Source: Variovorax ginsengisoli (GTDB lineage: Bacteria; Pseudomonadota; Gammaproteobacteria; Burkholderiales; Burkholderiaceae_C). Taken from it: DNA of 64,000 nucleotides. Where the stretch lies: assembly GCF_006438845.1 (NCBI RefSeq), contig NZ_RCZJ01000005.1, positions 124,001 to 188,000 of the forward strand, read 5' to 3'. The translations under genes and the position numbers were made by a program. Numbering within the stretch: position 1 is the stretch's first letter; every line of letters begins with the position of its first letter. This document shows positions 42,538-52,082 of the stretch, in pieces. A model generated the notes under the pieces. It ran no database searches and had not been told where the DNA came from. It was given only the letters and a program-made list of their open reading frames with translations.

Positions 42538-44373
42538 TCAGTCTTCGCGCCGGTCCCAGTCGACGCCCGATCGCTCCTGCCGCTCCGCGCGCTCGCGTGC
42601 GATCTGCTCTTCGAACTGCTGACGGCCTTCCTTGGCCACCGCGATGAGCTTGGCCCGGTCCTTGTAGTGCGGATAGGCGTCCTGCGTGAGCCGCAGGTTG
42701 CGCCGCCGAAAGGCCATCGCCGATTCGCGTGCCTCATGGGCCGGCCAACCCAGCACCTCGAGCACCGAACGCGCGCTGCGCAGCGACGACTCGAACAGTT
42801 CGCGCTCGATGAACTCGACCTGACGGTCCTGCAGCTGATAGAGATGGCCGACGTTGCGCGCCCGCGCGATCAGGCGTGCCTGCGGAAAATGCTCGCGCAC
42901 CAGGTCGACGATCTCCAGCGACTGGTCGACATCGTCCACCGCCACCACGATCGCCAGCGCGCTGGCGGCACCGGCCGTGCGCAGCAGGTCGAGCCGCGTC
43001 GCATCGCCGTAGAACACGCGAAAGCCGAACTCGCGCAGGCCCTGCACGGTGTCGGGGTCGTGGTCGAGCACCGTCACGTCGATGCGCTGCGCGCCGAGCA
43101 TCCGGCCGACGATCTGGCCGTAGCGGCCGAAGCCGCAGATCAGCACCTTCGGCGTCTGCTGTTCGGAGATTTCCTCGAGCGCCGGACCGTCGGGCCGGCT
43201 GTAGCGGGGCAGCAGGAACTTGTCGATGGCCACCAGCAGCAGTGGCGAGATCAGCATCGACAGCGCCACCGCGGCGATGAGAAACGACGAGACGGCCGGC
43301 GGCAGCACGTCGGGCCCGGCCGACTGAAACACCACGAAGGCGAATTCGCCGCCCTGGGCGAGCAGCAGCGTGAACACCGGCCGCTGTTGGTAGGGCACGC
43401 CCATCGCCTTGGCCAGCGCGTAGATCACCACCAGCTTCAGCGTCAGGAAGCCGACGACCACCAGCGCCATGAGCCCGGGCCGGTCCATCAGCACGCCGAA
43501 GTCGATGGACATGCCGACGGCGATGAAGAAGAGGCCGAGCAGAAGTCCCTTGAACGGTTCGATGTCCGTCTCGAGCTCGCGCCGGTATTCGCTCTCGGCC
43601 AGCAGCACGCCGGCGAGGAAGGCGCCGAGCGCCATCGACAGGCCGACGAACTGCATCAGCGCGGCGATCGCCACCACCAGCAGCAGCGCCGTGGCGGTAA
43701 AGATCTCCGGCGTGTTGCTGCGCGCGATCCAACGCAGCAGCGGGCGCAGCAGCAACCGGCCTCCCAGCACGATGCCGGCGATCACCCCGACGATCTTGGC
43801 AGCCTCGAGCGCGCGCGCCGCACCGCCGAGCGACTCGTGCGCGTCGGCGCCGGCGCCTGCGAGCAGCGGCAGCAACGCGAGGATGGGGATGGCGGCGACG
43901 TCCTGGAACAGCAGGATCGAGAAACCGGCCTGGCCGCTGACGGTCGGCAGCAGGTTGCGCTCGCCGAAGACCTGCAGTGCGATGGCGGTGGACGACAACG
44001 CCAGTCCGAGCGCCCCGACCAGCGCGACACGCCAGCTCGCGCCGCCCAGGTAACCCACGGCGAACAGCACGCCGGCGCAGGCCAGCACCTGCGCGCTGCC
44101 CCAGCCGAAGATCGGGCGGCGCAGGTTCCACAGGCGCGCCGGCTCCAGCTCGAGACCGACCAGGAACAGCATCAGCACGACACCGAACTCGGCGAAGTGC
44201 AGCACCTCCTCGACGCTCGAGACCAGTCCGAGCCCCCAGGGGCCGATGGCGATCCCAGCGGCGAGATAGCCGATGATGGAACCGAGGCCGAGGGCCTTGG
44301 ACAAAGGCACCACCAGCACGGCGGCGCTCAGGTAGATCAGGCTGCTGGTGAGCCAGGCGGGGGCGTGTTCCAT
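42538..44373 (-). CDS. kefC: Kef-type K+/H+ antiporter (CPA2) with RCK N domain
   Basis: A 611-residue monovalent cation:proton antiporter 2. Twelve or so helices run over residues 1-390 (LIYLSAAVLVVPLSKALGLG, GYLAAGIAIGPWGLG, GVVLMLFLVGLELEP, LLLAQGGEFAFVVF). A cytosolic TrkA-N/RCK domain follows with the nucleotide motif VLICGFGRYGQIVGRMLGAQ and a charged C-terminal tail. KefB/KefC-type systems release potassium during electrophile stress, gated by glutathione adducts. The next gene upstream encodes a KefF-like flavoprotein, two bases away, which supports a Kef assignment. KefB versus KefC cannot be told apart. Confidence 0.85.
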   Translation of the reverse strand: MEHAPAWLTSSLIYLSAAVLVVPLSKALGLGSIIGYLAAGIAIGPWGLGLVSSVEEVLHFAEFGVVLMLFLVGLELEPARLWNLRRPIFGWGSAQVLACAGVLFAVGYLGGASWRVALVGALGLALSSTAIALQVFGERNLLPTVSGQAGFSILLFQDVAAIPILALLPLLAGAGADAHESLGGAARALEAAKIVGVIAGIVLGGRLLLRPLLRWIARSNTPEIFTATALLLVVAIAALMQFVGLSMALGAFLAGVLLAESEYRRELETDIEPFKGLLLGLFFIAVGMSIDFGVLMDRPGLMALVVVGFLTLKLVVIYALAKAMGVPYQQRPVFTLLLAQGGEFAFVVFQSAGPDVLPPAVSSFLIAAVALSMLISPLLLVAIDKFLLPRYSRPDGPALEEISEQQTPKVLICGFGRYGQIVGRMLGAQRIDVTVLDHDPDTVQGLREFGFRVFYGDATRLDLLRTAGAASALAIVVAVDDVDQSLEIVDLVREHFPQARLIARARNVGHLYQLQDRQVEFIERELFESSLRSARSVLEVLGWPAHEARESAMAFRRRNLRLTQDAYPHYKDRAKLIAVAKEGRQQFEEQIARERAERQERSGVDWDRRED

Positions 44374-44375
44374 GC

Positions 44376-45026
44376 TCAGGCCACCTCGCCGTTCTGAACG
44401 TCGACCGGACGGTCTTGGGCCGGCACCTCGCACGCGGGGCAGTCGCCCAGGTCCGACAGCTCCGGCCACGCGGGATAGCTTGCGAGGCGCTGTGCAAAGA
44501 CGTCGACGTGTGCGTTGACCTCGGCAGCGGAAGCGCCGCGCGCGCCGTGAAGGATCAACGGCGGCAGAAAACGCATGCCGCACAGCGTGGCGGTCTGCTC
44601 GTACGGCGGCAGGAAGGCATCGAAGAAGTAGCGGTTGTAGTTCTGCGGGTGGTAGCTCTCCGCGGGGCCGCCGGTGGTCGCGGCCAGCCAGAGGTCCTTG
44701 CCGCGCAGGGCGGTGCCGCCCTTGCCGTAGGCCCAGCCGTAGCGCAGCACGTCGTCGAGCCAGAGCTTTTGCAGCGGCGGCATCGAGTACCACTGAATGG
44801 GGTGCAGCATCACCAGCAGGTCGGCGCGTGCCAGGCGATCACGCTCGAGCTCAGCGTCGATGACGTAGTCGGGATAGCTGCCGTAAAGGTCGTTCACGTC
44901 GACGCCGTCGATCTCCCGCGCTGCTTCGAGCAAGCGCCGGTTCACCCGCGATTCGCGCCAGTGCGGATGCGCCGCGAGCAGGTAGATGCGCGCCTCGTCG
45001 GTTCCCGTGTCTGTTGTTTTAGTCAT
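44376..45026 (-). CDS. kefF: KefF-like NAD(P)H oxidoreductase, Kef ancillary protein
   Basis: A 216-residue flavodoxin-fold quinone reductase family protein. It has LLAAHPHWRESRVNRRLLEA, VNDLYGSYPDYVIDAELERD, LLVMLHPIQWYSMPPLQKLW and WLAATTGGPAESYHPQNYNR, the KefF/KefG/MdaB signature. KefF binds FMN and activates KefC; it also reduces quinones. It ends two bases before the antiporter gene. The C-terminal CPACEVPAQD tail is unusual, with two Cys. ATG 45026 (MTKTTDT) is the supported start. Confidence 0.88.
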   Translation of the reverse strand: MTKTTDTGTDEARIYLLAAHPHWRESRVNRRLLEAAREIDGVDVNDLYGSYPDYVIDAELERDRLARADLLVMLHPIQWYSMPPLQKLWLDDVLRYGWAYGKGGTALRGKDLWLAATTGGPAESYHPQNYNRYFFDAFLPPYEQTATLCGMRFLPPLILHGARGASAAEVNAHVDVFAQRLASYPAWPELSDLGDCPACEVPAQDRPVDVQNGEVA

Positions 45027-45152
45027 CCCGCGAACATAGCGCAGCGGCGGCGTCCTGTCCGGCGGCGAGTGCGCCACCGCGCGCCACTTCACTCCTGCTC
45101 ATGTCGCCGCACGGACAGCCGGGCCACGGGGGCCGGGCGTACAGTGCGGCGC

Positions 45153-45611
45153 ATGAAAAAGACATTCCAGACCCTCGAGGATCTCGCGGCCTGCGTGGGC
45201 CAGGAAGTCGCAGTGAGCGACTGGCTCGTCGTCACCCAGGCGCAGGTCAACCAGTTCGCCGAGGCGACGGGCGACCACCAGTGGATCCACGTCGACGTGG
45301 AGCGGGCCAAGGCCGGCCCGTTCGGCGCACCCATCGCGCACGGCTTTCTCACGCTGTCGCTGCTGCCCAAGTTCTACGAGAACGCGTTCGACGTGACCGA
45401 GTCGCGCATGGGCGTCAACTACGGACTGAACCGCGTGCGCTTCATGTCACCCGTGCCGGTGAACAGCCGGCTGCGCGGCCGCATGAAGTTGCTGACGGCC
45501 GAGCCGATCGCCGGCGACGGCTTGCAGATGACTTGGGAAACCACCATCGAGCTCGAAGGCGCCGCCAAGCCGGCCTGCGTGGCCGAGTCGGTGGTGAGGC
45601 GCTACAAGTGA
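45153..45611 (+). CDS. MaoC family (R)-specific enoyl-CoA hydratase/dehydratase
   Basis: A 152-residue hotdog-fold hydratase. The catalytic Asp/His motif is FAEATGDHQWIHVD, followed by AKAGPFGAPIAHGFLTLSLL with the Ser/Gly loop typical of MaoC and PhaJ-like proteins. It hydrates trans-2-enoyl-CoA or acts on nitrile/alkenyl derivatives. It lies divergent from the KefF-like gene and is alone in its direction. The substrate is unknown. Confidence 0.9.
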   Translation: MKKTFQTLEDLAACVGQEVAVSDWLVVTQAQVNQFAEATGDHQWIHVDVERAKAGPFGAPIAHGFLTLSLLPKFYENAFDVTESRMGVNYGLNRVRFMSPVPVNSRLRGRMKLLTAEPIAGDGLQMTWETTIELEGAAKPACVAESVVRRYK

Positions 45612-45617
45612 CAGGGG

Positions 45618-46079
45618 TCAGGCGAAGTCGTTTTGCCGCCAGGCCTCAAACACCGTCACGGCGACGGCGTTAGACAGATTGAGACTGCGCTGGCCGGGGC
45701 GCATCGGGAGCCGCAGCCATTGCGCGGCGTCGAAACGATCGCGCAGTTCCGGCGCCAGGCCTCGCGTTTCCGAGCCGAACACCAGCCAGTCACCGGGGGC
45801 GAAGCGCACGTCGTGCACGGCGCGCGTGCCACGCGTGGTCAGGGCGAACATCCGGTCGGGCGCGGGCGATTCGGTTGCCAACAGGGCGGCCCAGTCGGCG
45901 TGGCGCTTCACTTTGGCGTATTCGTGGTAGTCGAGGCCGGCGCGGCGCAACAGCTTGTCGTCCATCGAGAATCCCAGCGGATCAACTAGATGCAGGGTGC
46001 AGCCGGTGTTGGCAGCCAGCCGGATCACGTTGCCGGTGTTCGGCGGAATTTCGGGTTCGACGAGGACGATGTGAAACAT
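45618..46079 (-). CDS. trmL: tRNA (cytidine(34)-2'-O)-methyltransferase TrmL
   Basis: A 153-residue SPOUT methyltransferase that 2'-O-methylates the wobble nucleotide of tRNA-Leu. MFHIVLVEPEIPPNTGNVIR at the start, LVFGSETRGLAPE and the knot region LRLPMRPGQRSLNLSNAVAV (conserved SLNLSNA) are diagnostic. Length is typical. It is tail to tail with the MaoC gene and downstream of comF on the same strand. Confidence 0.95.
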   Translation of the reverse strand: MFHIVLVEPEIPPNTGNVIRLAANTGCTLHLVDPLGFSMDDKLLRRAGLDYHEYAKVKRHADWAALLATESPAPDRMFALTTRGTRAVHDVRFAPGDWLVFGSETRGLAPELRDRFDAAQWLRLPMRPGQRSLNLSNAVAVTVFEAWRQNDFA

Positions 46080-46109
46080 GGCGCCGATTGTCGCGGCGAG
46101 CCGCGCGCG

Positions 46110-46826
46110 TCAGCCCGGCGGGTCGGTGCGGGCAAGGACCAGCCCGGTGAGGTGCACCGCGCCGGCGTTACGAAGCACCTGCGCGGCGGCGAACAGGGAT
46201 GCGCCACTGGTCATCACATCGTCCACCAGCACGATGCGCCGGCCTTGCACCTCGGCCGCGCGCAAAGGCTCGACCGCGAAGGCACCCCGCAGGTTTCGCA
46301 GACGTTCGGCGCGGGTCAGGCCACTCTGCGCTGGCGTGTCGAGCGTGCGCAGCAGCAGTCCCGGGTCGGTCTTGCCCGGTGAAAGGCGCCGCGCGAGTTC
46401 GAGCGCCTGGTTGAAGCCTCGGTCGCGCAGTCGTGCCGGCGAAAGAGGCATCGGCATGAGCAGGTCGCATTGCTCGATGGCCGGCTCGACCCAAGGTGCG
46501 CTGCGCATGAGGGTCGCGAAGGGCGCGGCCCAGCCGGCCTGTCCCTGGAACTTGAACGCACCGATGTGACTCGGCCACGGCCACACATACGCACAGGCGG
46601 CTACGCAGGCGTCGAGCGGCGGGGGATGCCGCACGCATTCGCCGCATCGCGGCACACCGGCTGGCACCGGCACTGCGCAGGTGACGCAGCGCGGCATCTG
46701 CGGCGCGAAACGCGCTACGCAGGCGTCGCAGACCGGGCGCGACGGCCAGGCATGGCACACCGCGCACTGGCTGGGCAGGCGATCGAGGAGGGTTGAGAAA
46801 GGCCGCGCGGCCGAACCGAAGCGCAT
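46110..46826 (-). CDS. comF: ComF family protein (phosphoribosyltransferase-like)
   Basis: A 238-residue ComF homologue. It has an N-terminal zinc-binding cysteine cluster (CAVCHAWPSRPVCDACV, CVTCAVPVP, CGECV) and a C-terminal PRTase domain with FNQALELARRL and IVLVDDVMTSGASL. ComF is needed for natural transformation in several bacteria, probably by handling single-stranded DNA uptake. It diverges from a methyltransferase-like gene 23 bases away with overlapping TATA-like elements in between. Confidence 0.92.
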   Translation of the reverse strand: MRFGSAARPFSTLLDRLPSQCAVCHAWPSRPVCDACVARFAPQMPRCVTCAVPVPAGVPRCGECVRHPPPLDACVAACAYVWPWPSHIGAFKFQGQAGWAAPFATLMRSAPWVEPAIEQCDLLMPMPLSPARLRDRGFNQALELARRLSPGKTDPGLLLRTLDTPAQSGLTRAERLRNLRGAFAVEPLRAAEVQGRRIVLVDDVMTSGASLFAAAQVLRNAGAVHLTGLVLARTDPPG

Positions 46827-46849
46827 CGCTCAATATACTGAAGCTTCCC

Positions 46850-47767
46850 ATGTCCACCGATTCCGTCCAGCGTCCGCCGACCATCGACCCCGCGGCCGCC
46901 GCACGCTGGGCGCGCCTGCCTGCGCTGCCCGCCTCGCCCTGGCTGCACGAGGAAGTCGGGCGGCGCATGGAGGACAGGCTTCAATGGATCACGGCGAAGC
47001 CCCAGCGCTGGGCCGACTGGTCGCCGCTGCGGGGCGGGCTCGAGGCGCATGCGGCCGTGGCGCGACGCTACCGTGACGCGACACCCTTCGTGATCGAACC
47101 GGATCCGGCGCTGGCGGCACGCACAGCGCAGACGCTGAGCGCACCCTGGTGGAGCGCGCGCCGCTGGCAGGGCGTCCAGGCCCGCTTCGACGCGCCACCC
47201 AAGGAGGGTGTCGATCTGCTGTGGGCCAACATGGCGTTGCACATGGCGGCCGATCCGCAGGCGCTGATCGGGCAGTGGCACCGGCACCTGGCCACCGACG
47301 GTTTTTTGATGTTCTCGTGTCTCGGACCGGACACGCTTCGCGAGCTGCGCGCGCTGTACCAGCGCCTCGACTGGCCGCCGGCCTGCCATCAGTTCACCGA
47401 TATGCACGACTGGGGCGACATGCTGGTCGGGGCGGGCTTCGCCGAGCCGATCATGGACATGGAGCGCATCGTCCTGACCTGGCCGACGCCAGAGGCGGCG
47501 CTGGCCGAGCTGCGCGGGCTGGGCCGCAACCTGCATCCAGCGCGCTTCGGCCGTCTGCGGGGCCGAGGCTGGCGGGCTGCGCTCGGGGCCGAATGGACTG
47601 CATCTGCCGTCGCGGATGCGGACCCTGGGGGCGACGCGCGCATGTCGTTGACCTTCGAAATCATCTACGGCCACGCGTTCAAGCCACCGCCGCGCATGGC
47701 GCTGTCCGGCGAAAGCGCGGTTTCGCTGCGCCAGATGCGCGAGATGCTTCAGCGCGGACGGCCTTGA
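46850..47767 (+). CDS. Methyltransferase-like protein (BioC-like fold, degenerate SAM motif)
   Basis: A 305-residue protein resembling BioC-type class I methyltransferases in its C-terminal half (LWANMALHMAADPQALIGQW, GFLMFSCLGPDTLRELRALY, FTDMHDWGDMLVGAGFAEP, DMERIVLTW). The SAM-binding motif I (LDxGxGxG) is missing: the expected place reads PLRGGLEAHAAV. It may therefore lack or alter SAM binding. It is divergent from comF. Related proteins in Burkholderiales are called BioC-like, but no bio genes lie nearby, so the role is uncertain. Confidence 0.7.
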   Translation: MSTDSVQRPPTIDPAAAARWARLPALPASPWLHEEVGRRMEDRLQWITAKPQRWADWSPLRGGLEAHAAVARRYRDATPFVIEPDPALAARTAQTLSAPWWSARRWQGVQARFDAPPKEGVDLLWANMALHMAADPQALIGQWHRHLATDGFLMFSCLGPDTLRELRALYQRLDWPPACHQFTDMHDWGDMLVGAGFAEPIMDMERIVLTWPTPEAALAELRGLGRNLHPARFGRLRGRGWRAALGAEWTASAVADADPGGDARMSLTFEIIYGHAFKPPPRMALSGESAVSLRQMREMLQRGRP

Positions 47768-47905
47768 TCGAGGTCAATCCATGCGAGTCACCCGCTACAA
47801 TCCGCGGCTGCGTGAACTCCGGGGCTTTTCCCCTGATCGACGCTTGCCGAACCCGGCGAATGCGGGCTCGGCGGCTGTCGATGAACCGATCTGCCGAACT
47901 CGTCC

Positions 47906-48382
47906 GTGTCGAATTCCGTGTTTCGTTTTGCCACTGTCTCAGGCCAGAGCATTCACTGGTTCCTGAAGCGCAACTGCTCGGTCACGCCGGGTCAGCTGGG
48001 ATGGCTGTATGCGTCGCTTTGCGTGATCTCGCTGGGCGTCGGCACGGTGTTCTGGGTACACGGCGCACCATTGGTGCTGCCGTTTGCGTGGATCGAACTG
48101 GTGGCGGTCGGCGTCGCCTTCGTGATGTACGCGAGGCATGCGACGGACGGAGAACGGATTGCGCTGCACGGCGGCCGGCTGGTGGTGGAGTTGGAGAACG
48201 GTGGGCGCTGCGAGCGCACGGAATTTTTGCCGCACCAGGTGCGGGTCGAGCCACAGGCCAGCGATCGCTCGCTGATCGAGGTTTCGGGGCAGGGTCGGTC
48301 GGTCAAGGTGGGGCGCTATGTGCGCCCTGAGTTGCGCGCGGCGCTGGCGCGCGAGATTCGCATGGCATTGCGAAGCGCCTGA
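47906..48382 (+). CDS. DUF2244 domain-containing membrane protein
   Basis: A 158-residue protein with two helices close together (LGWLYASLCVISLGVGTVFW and LPFAWIELVAVGVAFVMYAR) followed by a soluble beta-rich tail. It matches DUF2244. It starts at GTG 47906; the N-terminal SNSVFRFATV is typical. The gene directly precedes coxB in many Burkholderiales, as here (52 bases). Function unknown; an assembly or regulatory role for the oxidase is plausible but untested. Confidence 0.8.
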   Translation: MSNSVFRFATVSGQSIHWFLKRNCSVTPGQLGWLYASLCVISLGVGTVFWVHGAPLVLPFAWIELVAVGVAFVMYARHATDGERIALHGGRLVVELENGGRCERTEFLPHQVRVEPQASDRSLIEVSGQGRSVKVGRYVRPELRAALAREIRMALRSA

Positions 48383-48434
48383 GCGGCAAGGGCTCGCGAG
48401 CGGCAGGCCGGTGGGTTAAACGGAAAATGAAGAA

Positions 48435-49625
48435 GTGAACACGATGAAGAGCATTTGGCGCAACAAGTTCAGGCCGACGAATCTGCTGCTGGCAGCCGGC
48501 GCTGCCATCGGTGGCGCGGCGCACGCGGTTCAAGACCTGCCCGGCGGCCCGTTGGTGCGTCAGCTGAACATGCCGGTCGGCGTGACCAAGATCGCGCAGG
48601 AGCAGCACTTCCTGCACACGGTCATGATGATCCTTTGCACGGTCATCTTCCTGGCCGTGTTCGCGGTCATGTTCTATTCGATCTGGAAGCACCGCAAGTC
48701 GGTCGGCCACAAGGCTGCCAACTTTCATGAATCGGTGGTGGTCGAAGTCATCTGGACCATCGTCCCCTTTGTCATCGTGATCCTGATGGCCCTGCCTGCC
48801 ACCAAGGTGCTGGTGGCTCAGAAGGACACCACCAACGCCGACCTCACGGTGAAGGCGACCGGCTACCAGTGGAAGTGGGGTTACGACTACATCACCGGCG
48901 AGGGTGAGGGCCTGGGCTTCATCTCCACGCTCGACAGCTCGCACCGCGCTATGTCCGACGCCGGCGCCAAGGGCGAGATGCCCGTCGATTACCTGCTGAA
49001 GGTCGACAACCCGCTGGTGGTGCCGGTCGACAAGAAAATCCGCGTGATCACCACCGCCAACGACGTGATCCATGCCTTCGCCGTGCCGCAGTTCGGCATC
49101 AAGCAGGACGCCATTCCCGGCTTCGTGCGGGATACGTGGTTCCGTGCCGAGAAGGTGGGCGACTACTACGGCCAGTGCCAGGAACTGTGCGGCAAGGAAC
49201 ACGCTTACATGCCGATCCACGTGAAGGTGGTTTCGGCCGCCGATTACACGGCCTGGGTCGATGTGAAGCGCAAGGAAGCCGCCGCCAAGCTCGACGATCC
49301 GAACAAGGTCTGGGCGTTGCCTGAGATGCTGGTGCGTGGCGAGAAGGTGTACGCAGCCAACTGCGCGGCCTGCCACCAGGCCAACGGCAAGGGCGCAGGA
49401 CCGATCAAGCCGCTCGATGGCTCGGCGAAGGTTCTGGACCCCGACCACACCGACCAGATCAATGTGCTGCTCAAGGGGCAGAACAATGGCGCCATGCCAT
49501 CTTGGAAGCAACTGAGCGACACAGACATCGCCGCCGTTGCGACGTACACCAAGAACAGCTGGTCGAACAAGACGGGCCAGCTCGTGCAGCCGGCGGAAGT
49601 CAAGACCGAACGGGCCAAGCTCTAA
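48435..49625 (+). CDS. coxB: Cytochrome c oxidase subunit II, fused to cytochrome c (caa3 type)
   Basis: A 396-residue subunit II. Two helices (about 58-82, 102-122) anchor it. The CuA site includes His213, Cys248, Glu250, Cys252, His256 and Met259 (YYGQCQELCGKEHAYM). A C-terminal class I cytochrome c domain has CAACH (Cys310-His314) and Met in GAMPSWKQL. The fusion marks a caa3-type oxidase that can receive electrons directly from soluble cytochrome c. A GTG (48435) or ATG three codons later is the start. It is the first structural gene of the cluster, 48 bases before coxA. Confidence 0.96.
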   Translation: MNTMKSIWRNKFRPTNLLLAAGAAIGGAAHAVQDLPGGPLVRQLNMPVGVTKIAQEQHFLHTVMMILCTVIFLAVFAVMFYSIWKHRKSVGHKAANFHESVVVEVIWTIVPFVIVILMALPATKVLVAQKDTTNADLTVKATGYQWKWGYDYITGEGEGLGFISTLDSSHRAMSDAGAKGEMPVDYLLKVDNPLVVPVDKKIRVITTANDVIHAFAVPQFGIKQDAIPGFVRDTWFRAEKVGDYYGQCQELCGKEHAYMPIHVKVVSAADYTAWVDVKRKEAAAKLDDPNKVWALPEMLVRGEKVYAANCAACHQANGKGAGPIKPLDGSAKVLDPDHTDQINVLLKGQNNGAMPSWKQLSDTDIAAVATYTKNSWSNKTGQLVQPAEVKTERAKL

Positions 49626-49673
49626 ATAAGACGCCACGCGCCCCGCGACGAAGAAATTGCAAGGAATATCGAC

Positions 49674-51320
49674 ATGAGTGCAGTCCTCGACCCCCACGGT
49701 CACGCCCACCCGGACCACGACGGCCACGCGCACGGTCACGACGAGCATCACGCGGCCCCGACCGGCTGGCGCCGCTGGTTGTTCGCGACCAACCACAAGG
49801 ACATCGGCACGCTGTACCTGCTGTTCTCCTTCACCATGCTGATGGTGGGTGGGGTGCTGGCCCTGCTGATCCGCGCCGAGCTGTTCCAGCCCGGCCTGCA
49901 ACTGGTGAACCCCGAGCTGTTCAACCAGTTCACCACCATGCACGGGCTGATCATGGTGTTCGGCGCGATCATGCCGGCCTTCGTGGGCTTCGCGAACTGG
50001 ATGATCCCGCTGCAGATCGGCGCGTCCGACATGGCCTTCGCGCGGATGAACAACTTCAGCTTCTGGCTGATGATTCCCGCGGCCATGATGTTGGTCGCCT
50101 CGTTCTTCATGCCCGGCGGCGCTCCCGCTGCTGGCTGGACACTGTACGCGCCCCTGACGCTGCAGATGGGCCCGTCGATGGACGCCGGCATCTTTGCGAT
50201 GCACATCCTGGGCGCCTCGTCGATCATGGGGTCGATCAACATCATCGTCACGGTGCTCAACATGCGCGCGCCGGGCATGACGCTGATGAAGATGCCCATG
50301 TTCTGCTGGACGTGGCTCATCACCGCCTACCTGCTCATCGCGGTGATGCCGGTGCTCGCTGGCGCCATCACGATGACGCTGACCGACCGCCATTTCGGCA
50401 CCAGCTTCTTCAACCCCGCCGGCGGCGGCGACCCGGTGATGTACCAGCACATCTTCTGGTTCTTCGGCCACCCCGAGGTCTACATCATGATCTTGCCGGC
50501 CTTCGGCATCGTGAGCCAGATCGTTCCGGCGTTCTCGCGCAAGAAACTTTTCGGTTATGCCTCGATGGTGTATGCCACCTCGTCGATTGCCATCCTGTCG
50601 TTCATCGTGTGGGCGCACCACATGTTCACCACCGGCATGCCGGTCACCGGCCAGCTCTTCTTCATGTACGCCACGATGCTGATCGCGGTGCCCACGGCCG
50701 TGAAGATCTTCAACTGGATCGCCACCATGTGGCAGGGCTCGATGACCTTCGAGACGCCAATGCTGTTCGCGGTCGGCTTCATCTTCGTGTTCACGATGGG
50801 CGGCTTCACCGGCCTGATCCTGGCCGTGGCGCCGATCGACATCCAACTGCAGGACACCTACTACGTGGTGGCCCACTTCCACTACGTGCTGGTGGCCGGC
50901 TCGCTCTACGCAATGTTCGCCGGCTTCTACTACTGGTGCCCGAAGTGGACCGGCGTGATGTACAACGAAACGCGCGGCAAGATCCATTTCTGGTGGTCGT
51001 TGATCTCGTTCAACATCACCTTCTTCCCGATGCACTTCTTGGGTCTGGCGGGCATGCCGCGCCGGTATGCGGACTACCCCATGCAGTTCGCCGACTTCAA
51101 CGCCGTGGCTTCGGTGGGCGCGTTCGGTTTCGGTCTGGCCCAGGTCTACTTCTTCTTCTTCGTCGTGCTGCCGGCCATGCGCGGCAAGGGCGAGCCCGCC
51201 GCCGCCAAGCCGTGGGAAGCTGCCGAGGGCCTCGAATGGGAAGTGCCTTCGCCTGCGCCTTTCCATACCTTCGAAACGCCGCCACGGCTCGACCCGACCG
51301 CCACCAAGGTGATCGGCTGA
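49674..51320 (+). CDS. coxA: Cytochrome c oxidase subunit I
   Basis: A 548-residue, 12-helix haem-copper oxidase subunit holding haem a and the haem a3-CuB centre. Ligand regions are visible: [17 protein letters not shown] (low-spin haem His), [18 protein letters not shown] (CuB His and the crosslinked Tyr), [13 protein letters not shown] (CuB His pair) and [20 protein letters not shown] (haem His pair). The N terminus is His-rich ([20 protein letters not shown]), a possible metal-loading tail. The K- and D-channel residues appear normal for an A-type oxidase. Confidence 0.97.
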   Translation: MSAVLDPHGHAHPDHDGHAHGHDEHHAAPTGWRRWLFATNHKDIGTLYLLFSFTMLMVGGVLALLIRAELFQPGLQLVNPELFNQFTTMHGLIMVFGAIMPAFVGFANWMIPLQIGASDMAFARMNNFSFWLMIPAAMMLVASFFMPGGAPAAGWTLYAPLTLQMGPSMDAGIFAMHILGASSIMGSINIIVTVLNMRAPGMTLMKMPMFCWTWLITAYLLIAVMPVLAGAITMTLTDRHFGTSFFNPAGGGDPVMYQHIFWFFGHPEVYIMILPAFGIVSQIVPAFSRKKLFGYASMVYATSSIAILSFIVWAHHMFTTGMPVTGQLFFMYATMLIAVPTAVKIFNWIATMWQGSMTFETPMLFAVGFIFVFTMGGFTGLILAVAPIDIQLQDTYYVVAHFHYVLVAGSLYAMFAGFYYWCPKWTGVMYNETRGKIHFWWSLISFNITFFPMHFLGLAGMPRRYADYPMQFADFNAVASVGAFGFGLAQVYFFFFVVLPAMRGKGEPAAAKPWEAAEGLEWEVPSPAPFHTFETPPRLDPTATKVIG

Positions 51321-51339
51321 TCTGCCGCACGACATCGTC

Positions 51340-51450
51340 ATGACGCCTGAACAAAAGAAGAACAACCGTCGAATGGGGCTCACGCTGGCTTCCATCGCGG
51401 TGCTGTTCTTCGTCGGTTTCATGGTCCGCATGGTCTGGCTCGGGCATTGA
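51340..51450 (+). CDS. Cytochrome oxidase small assembly protein, 36 residues
   Basis: A 36-residue frame (MTPEQKKNNRRMGLTLASIA at the start) with one membrane helix (LTLASIAVLFFVGFMV) ending RMVWLGH. It lies 19 bases after coxA and overlaps a TTG codon just upstream of ctaG. Such a tiny protein is conserved between coxA and ctaG in beta-proteobacteria and is named cytochrome oxidase small assembly protein. It is too short for most gene finders. Confidence 0.85.
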   Translation: MTPEQKKNNRRMGLTLASIAVLFFVGFMVRMVWLGH

Positions 51451-51458
51451 GGCGCAGT

Positions 51459-52082
51459 ATGGGCATCGGCCAACGCCTCCGCCGCGAGAACGTCCGCATG
51501 GTCGGCAAGCTGACGATCGTCGCGGCCGGCATGTTCGCCTTTGGCTACGGACTGGTGCCGCTGTATCGCGCGATCTGCGAGATGACCGGGATCAATATCC
51601 TTTCGCTGTCCGAACTGCAGGTGCCCGGCGGGGCCGCGGGCGGCAAGAGCGTGCGCGTCCCCGACAACACGCAGGTCGACACGACGCGAACCATCACGGT
51701 CGAGTTCGATGCCAACGTGCGCGGTCTGTGGGATTTCAAGCCCGCGCAGCGTTCGATGCAGGTCCACCCCGGCCAGCTCAACACGGTGATGTACGAGTTT
51801 CAGAACGTGCAGAACCGTCGCATGGCTGCGCAGGCCATCCCGAGCTATGCGCCGCAGCAGGCTGCGCCGTATTTCAACAAGCTCGAGTGCTTCTGCTTCA
51901 ACCAGTACACGCTCGACGCGGGCGAGAAGAAGCAGTGGCCGGTCGCCTTCGTGATCGATCCCAAAATTTCCAAGGACGTGAAGACGATCACGCTGTCGTA
52001 CACCTTCTTCGAGGTGGGTGGCCGGACGCCCGCGGCGCCGACGGCCTCGGCCGCGCCGCTGGCCCAGGAGCCGCGCTCGTGA
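51459..52082 (+). CDS. ctaG: Cytochrome c oxidase assembly protein CtaG (Cox11)
   Basis: A 207-residue copper chaperone that delivers CuB to subunit I. It has one N-terminal membrane helix (LTIVAAGMFAFGYGLVPLYR), and a periplasmic Ig-like domain with the copper-binding KLECFCFNQYTL (Cys-x-Cys) and VAFVIDPKI. ATG 51459 is chosen over the TTG at 51447. The end overlaps the DUF2970 start. Confidence 0.95.
   Translation: MGIGQRLRRENVRMVGKLTIVAAGMFAFGYGLVPLYRAICEMTGINILSLSELQVPGGAAGGKSVRVPDNTQVDTTRTITVEFDANVRGLWDFKPAQRSMQVHPGQLNTVMYEFQNVQNRRMAAQAIPSYAPQQAAPYFNKLECFCFNQYTLDAGEKKQWPVAFVIDPKISKDVKTITLSYTFFEVGGRTPAAPTASAAPLAQEPRS

Noticed and set aside
42435..42737. Repetitive protein frame across the 7-bp array
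   Set aside because: The repeated residues arise from the array alone and run antisense to the TauE/SafE gene end and out of frame with the Kef gene.
48303..51767. 1154-codon open frame opposite coxB-coxA
   Set aside because: Antisense shadow of the oxidase genes; His/Asp/Arg-rich without any family pattern.
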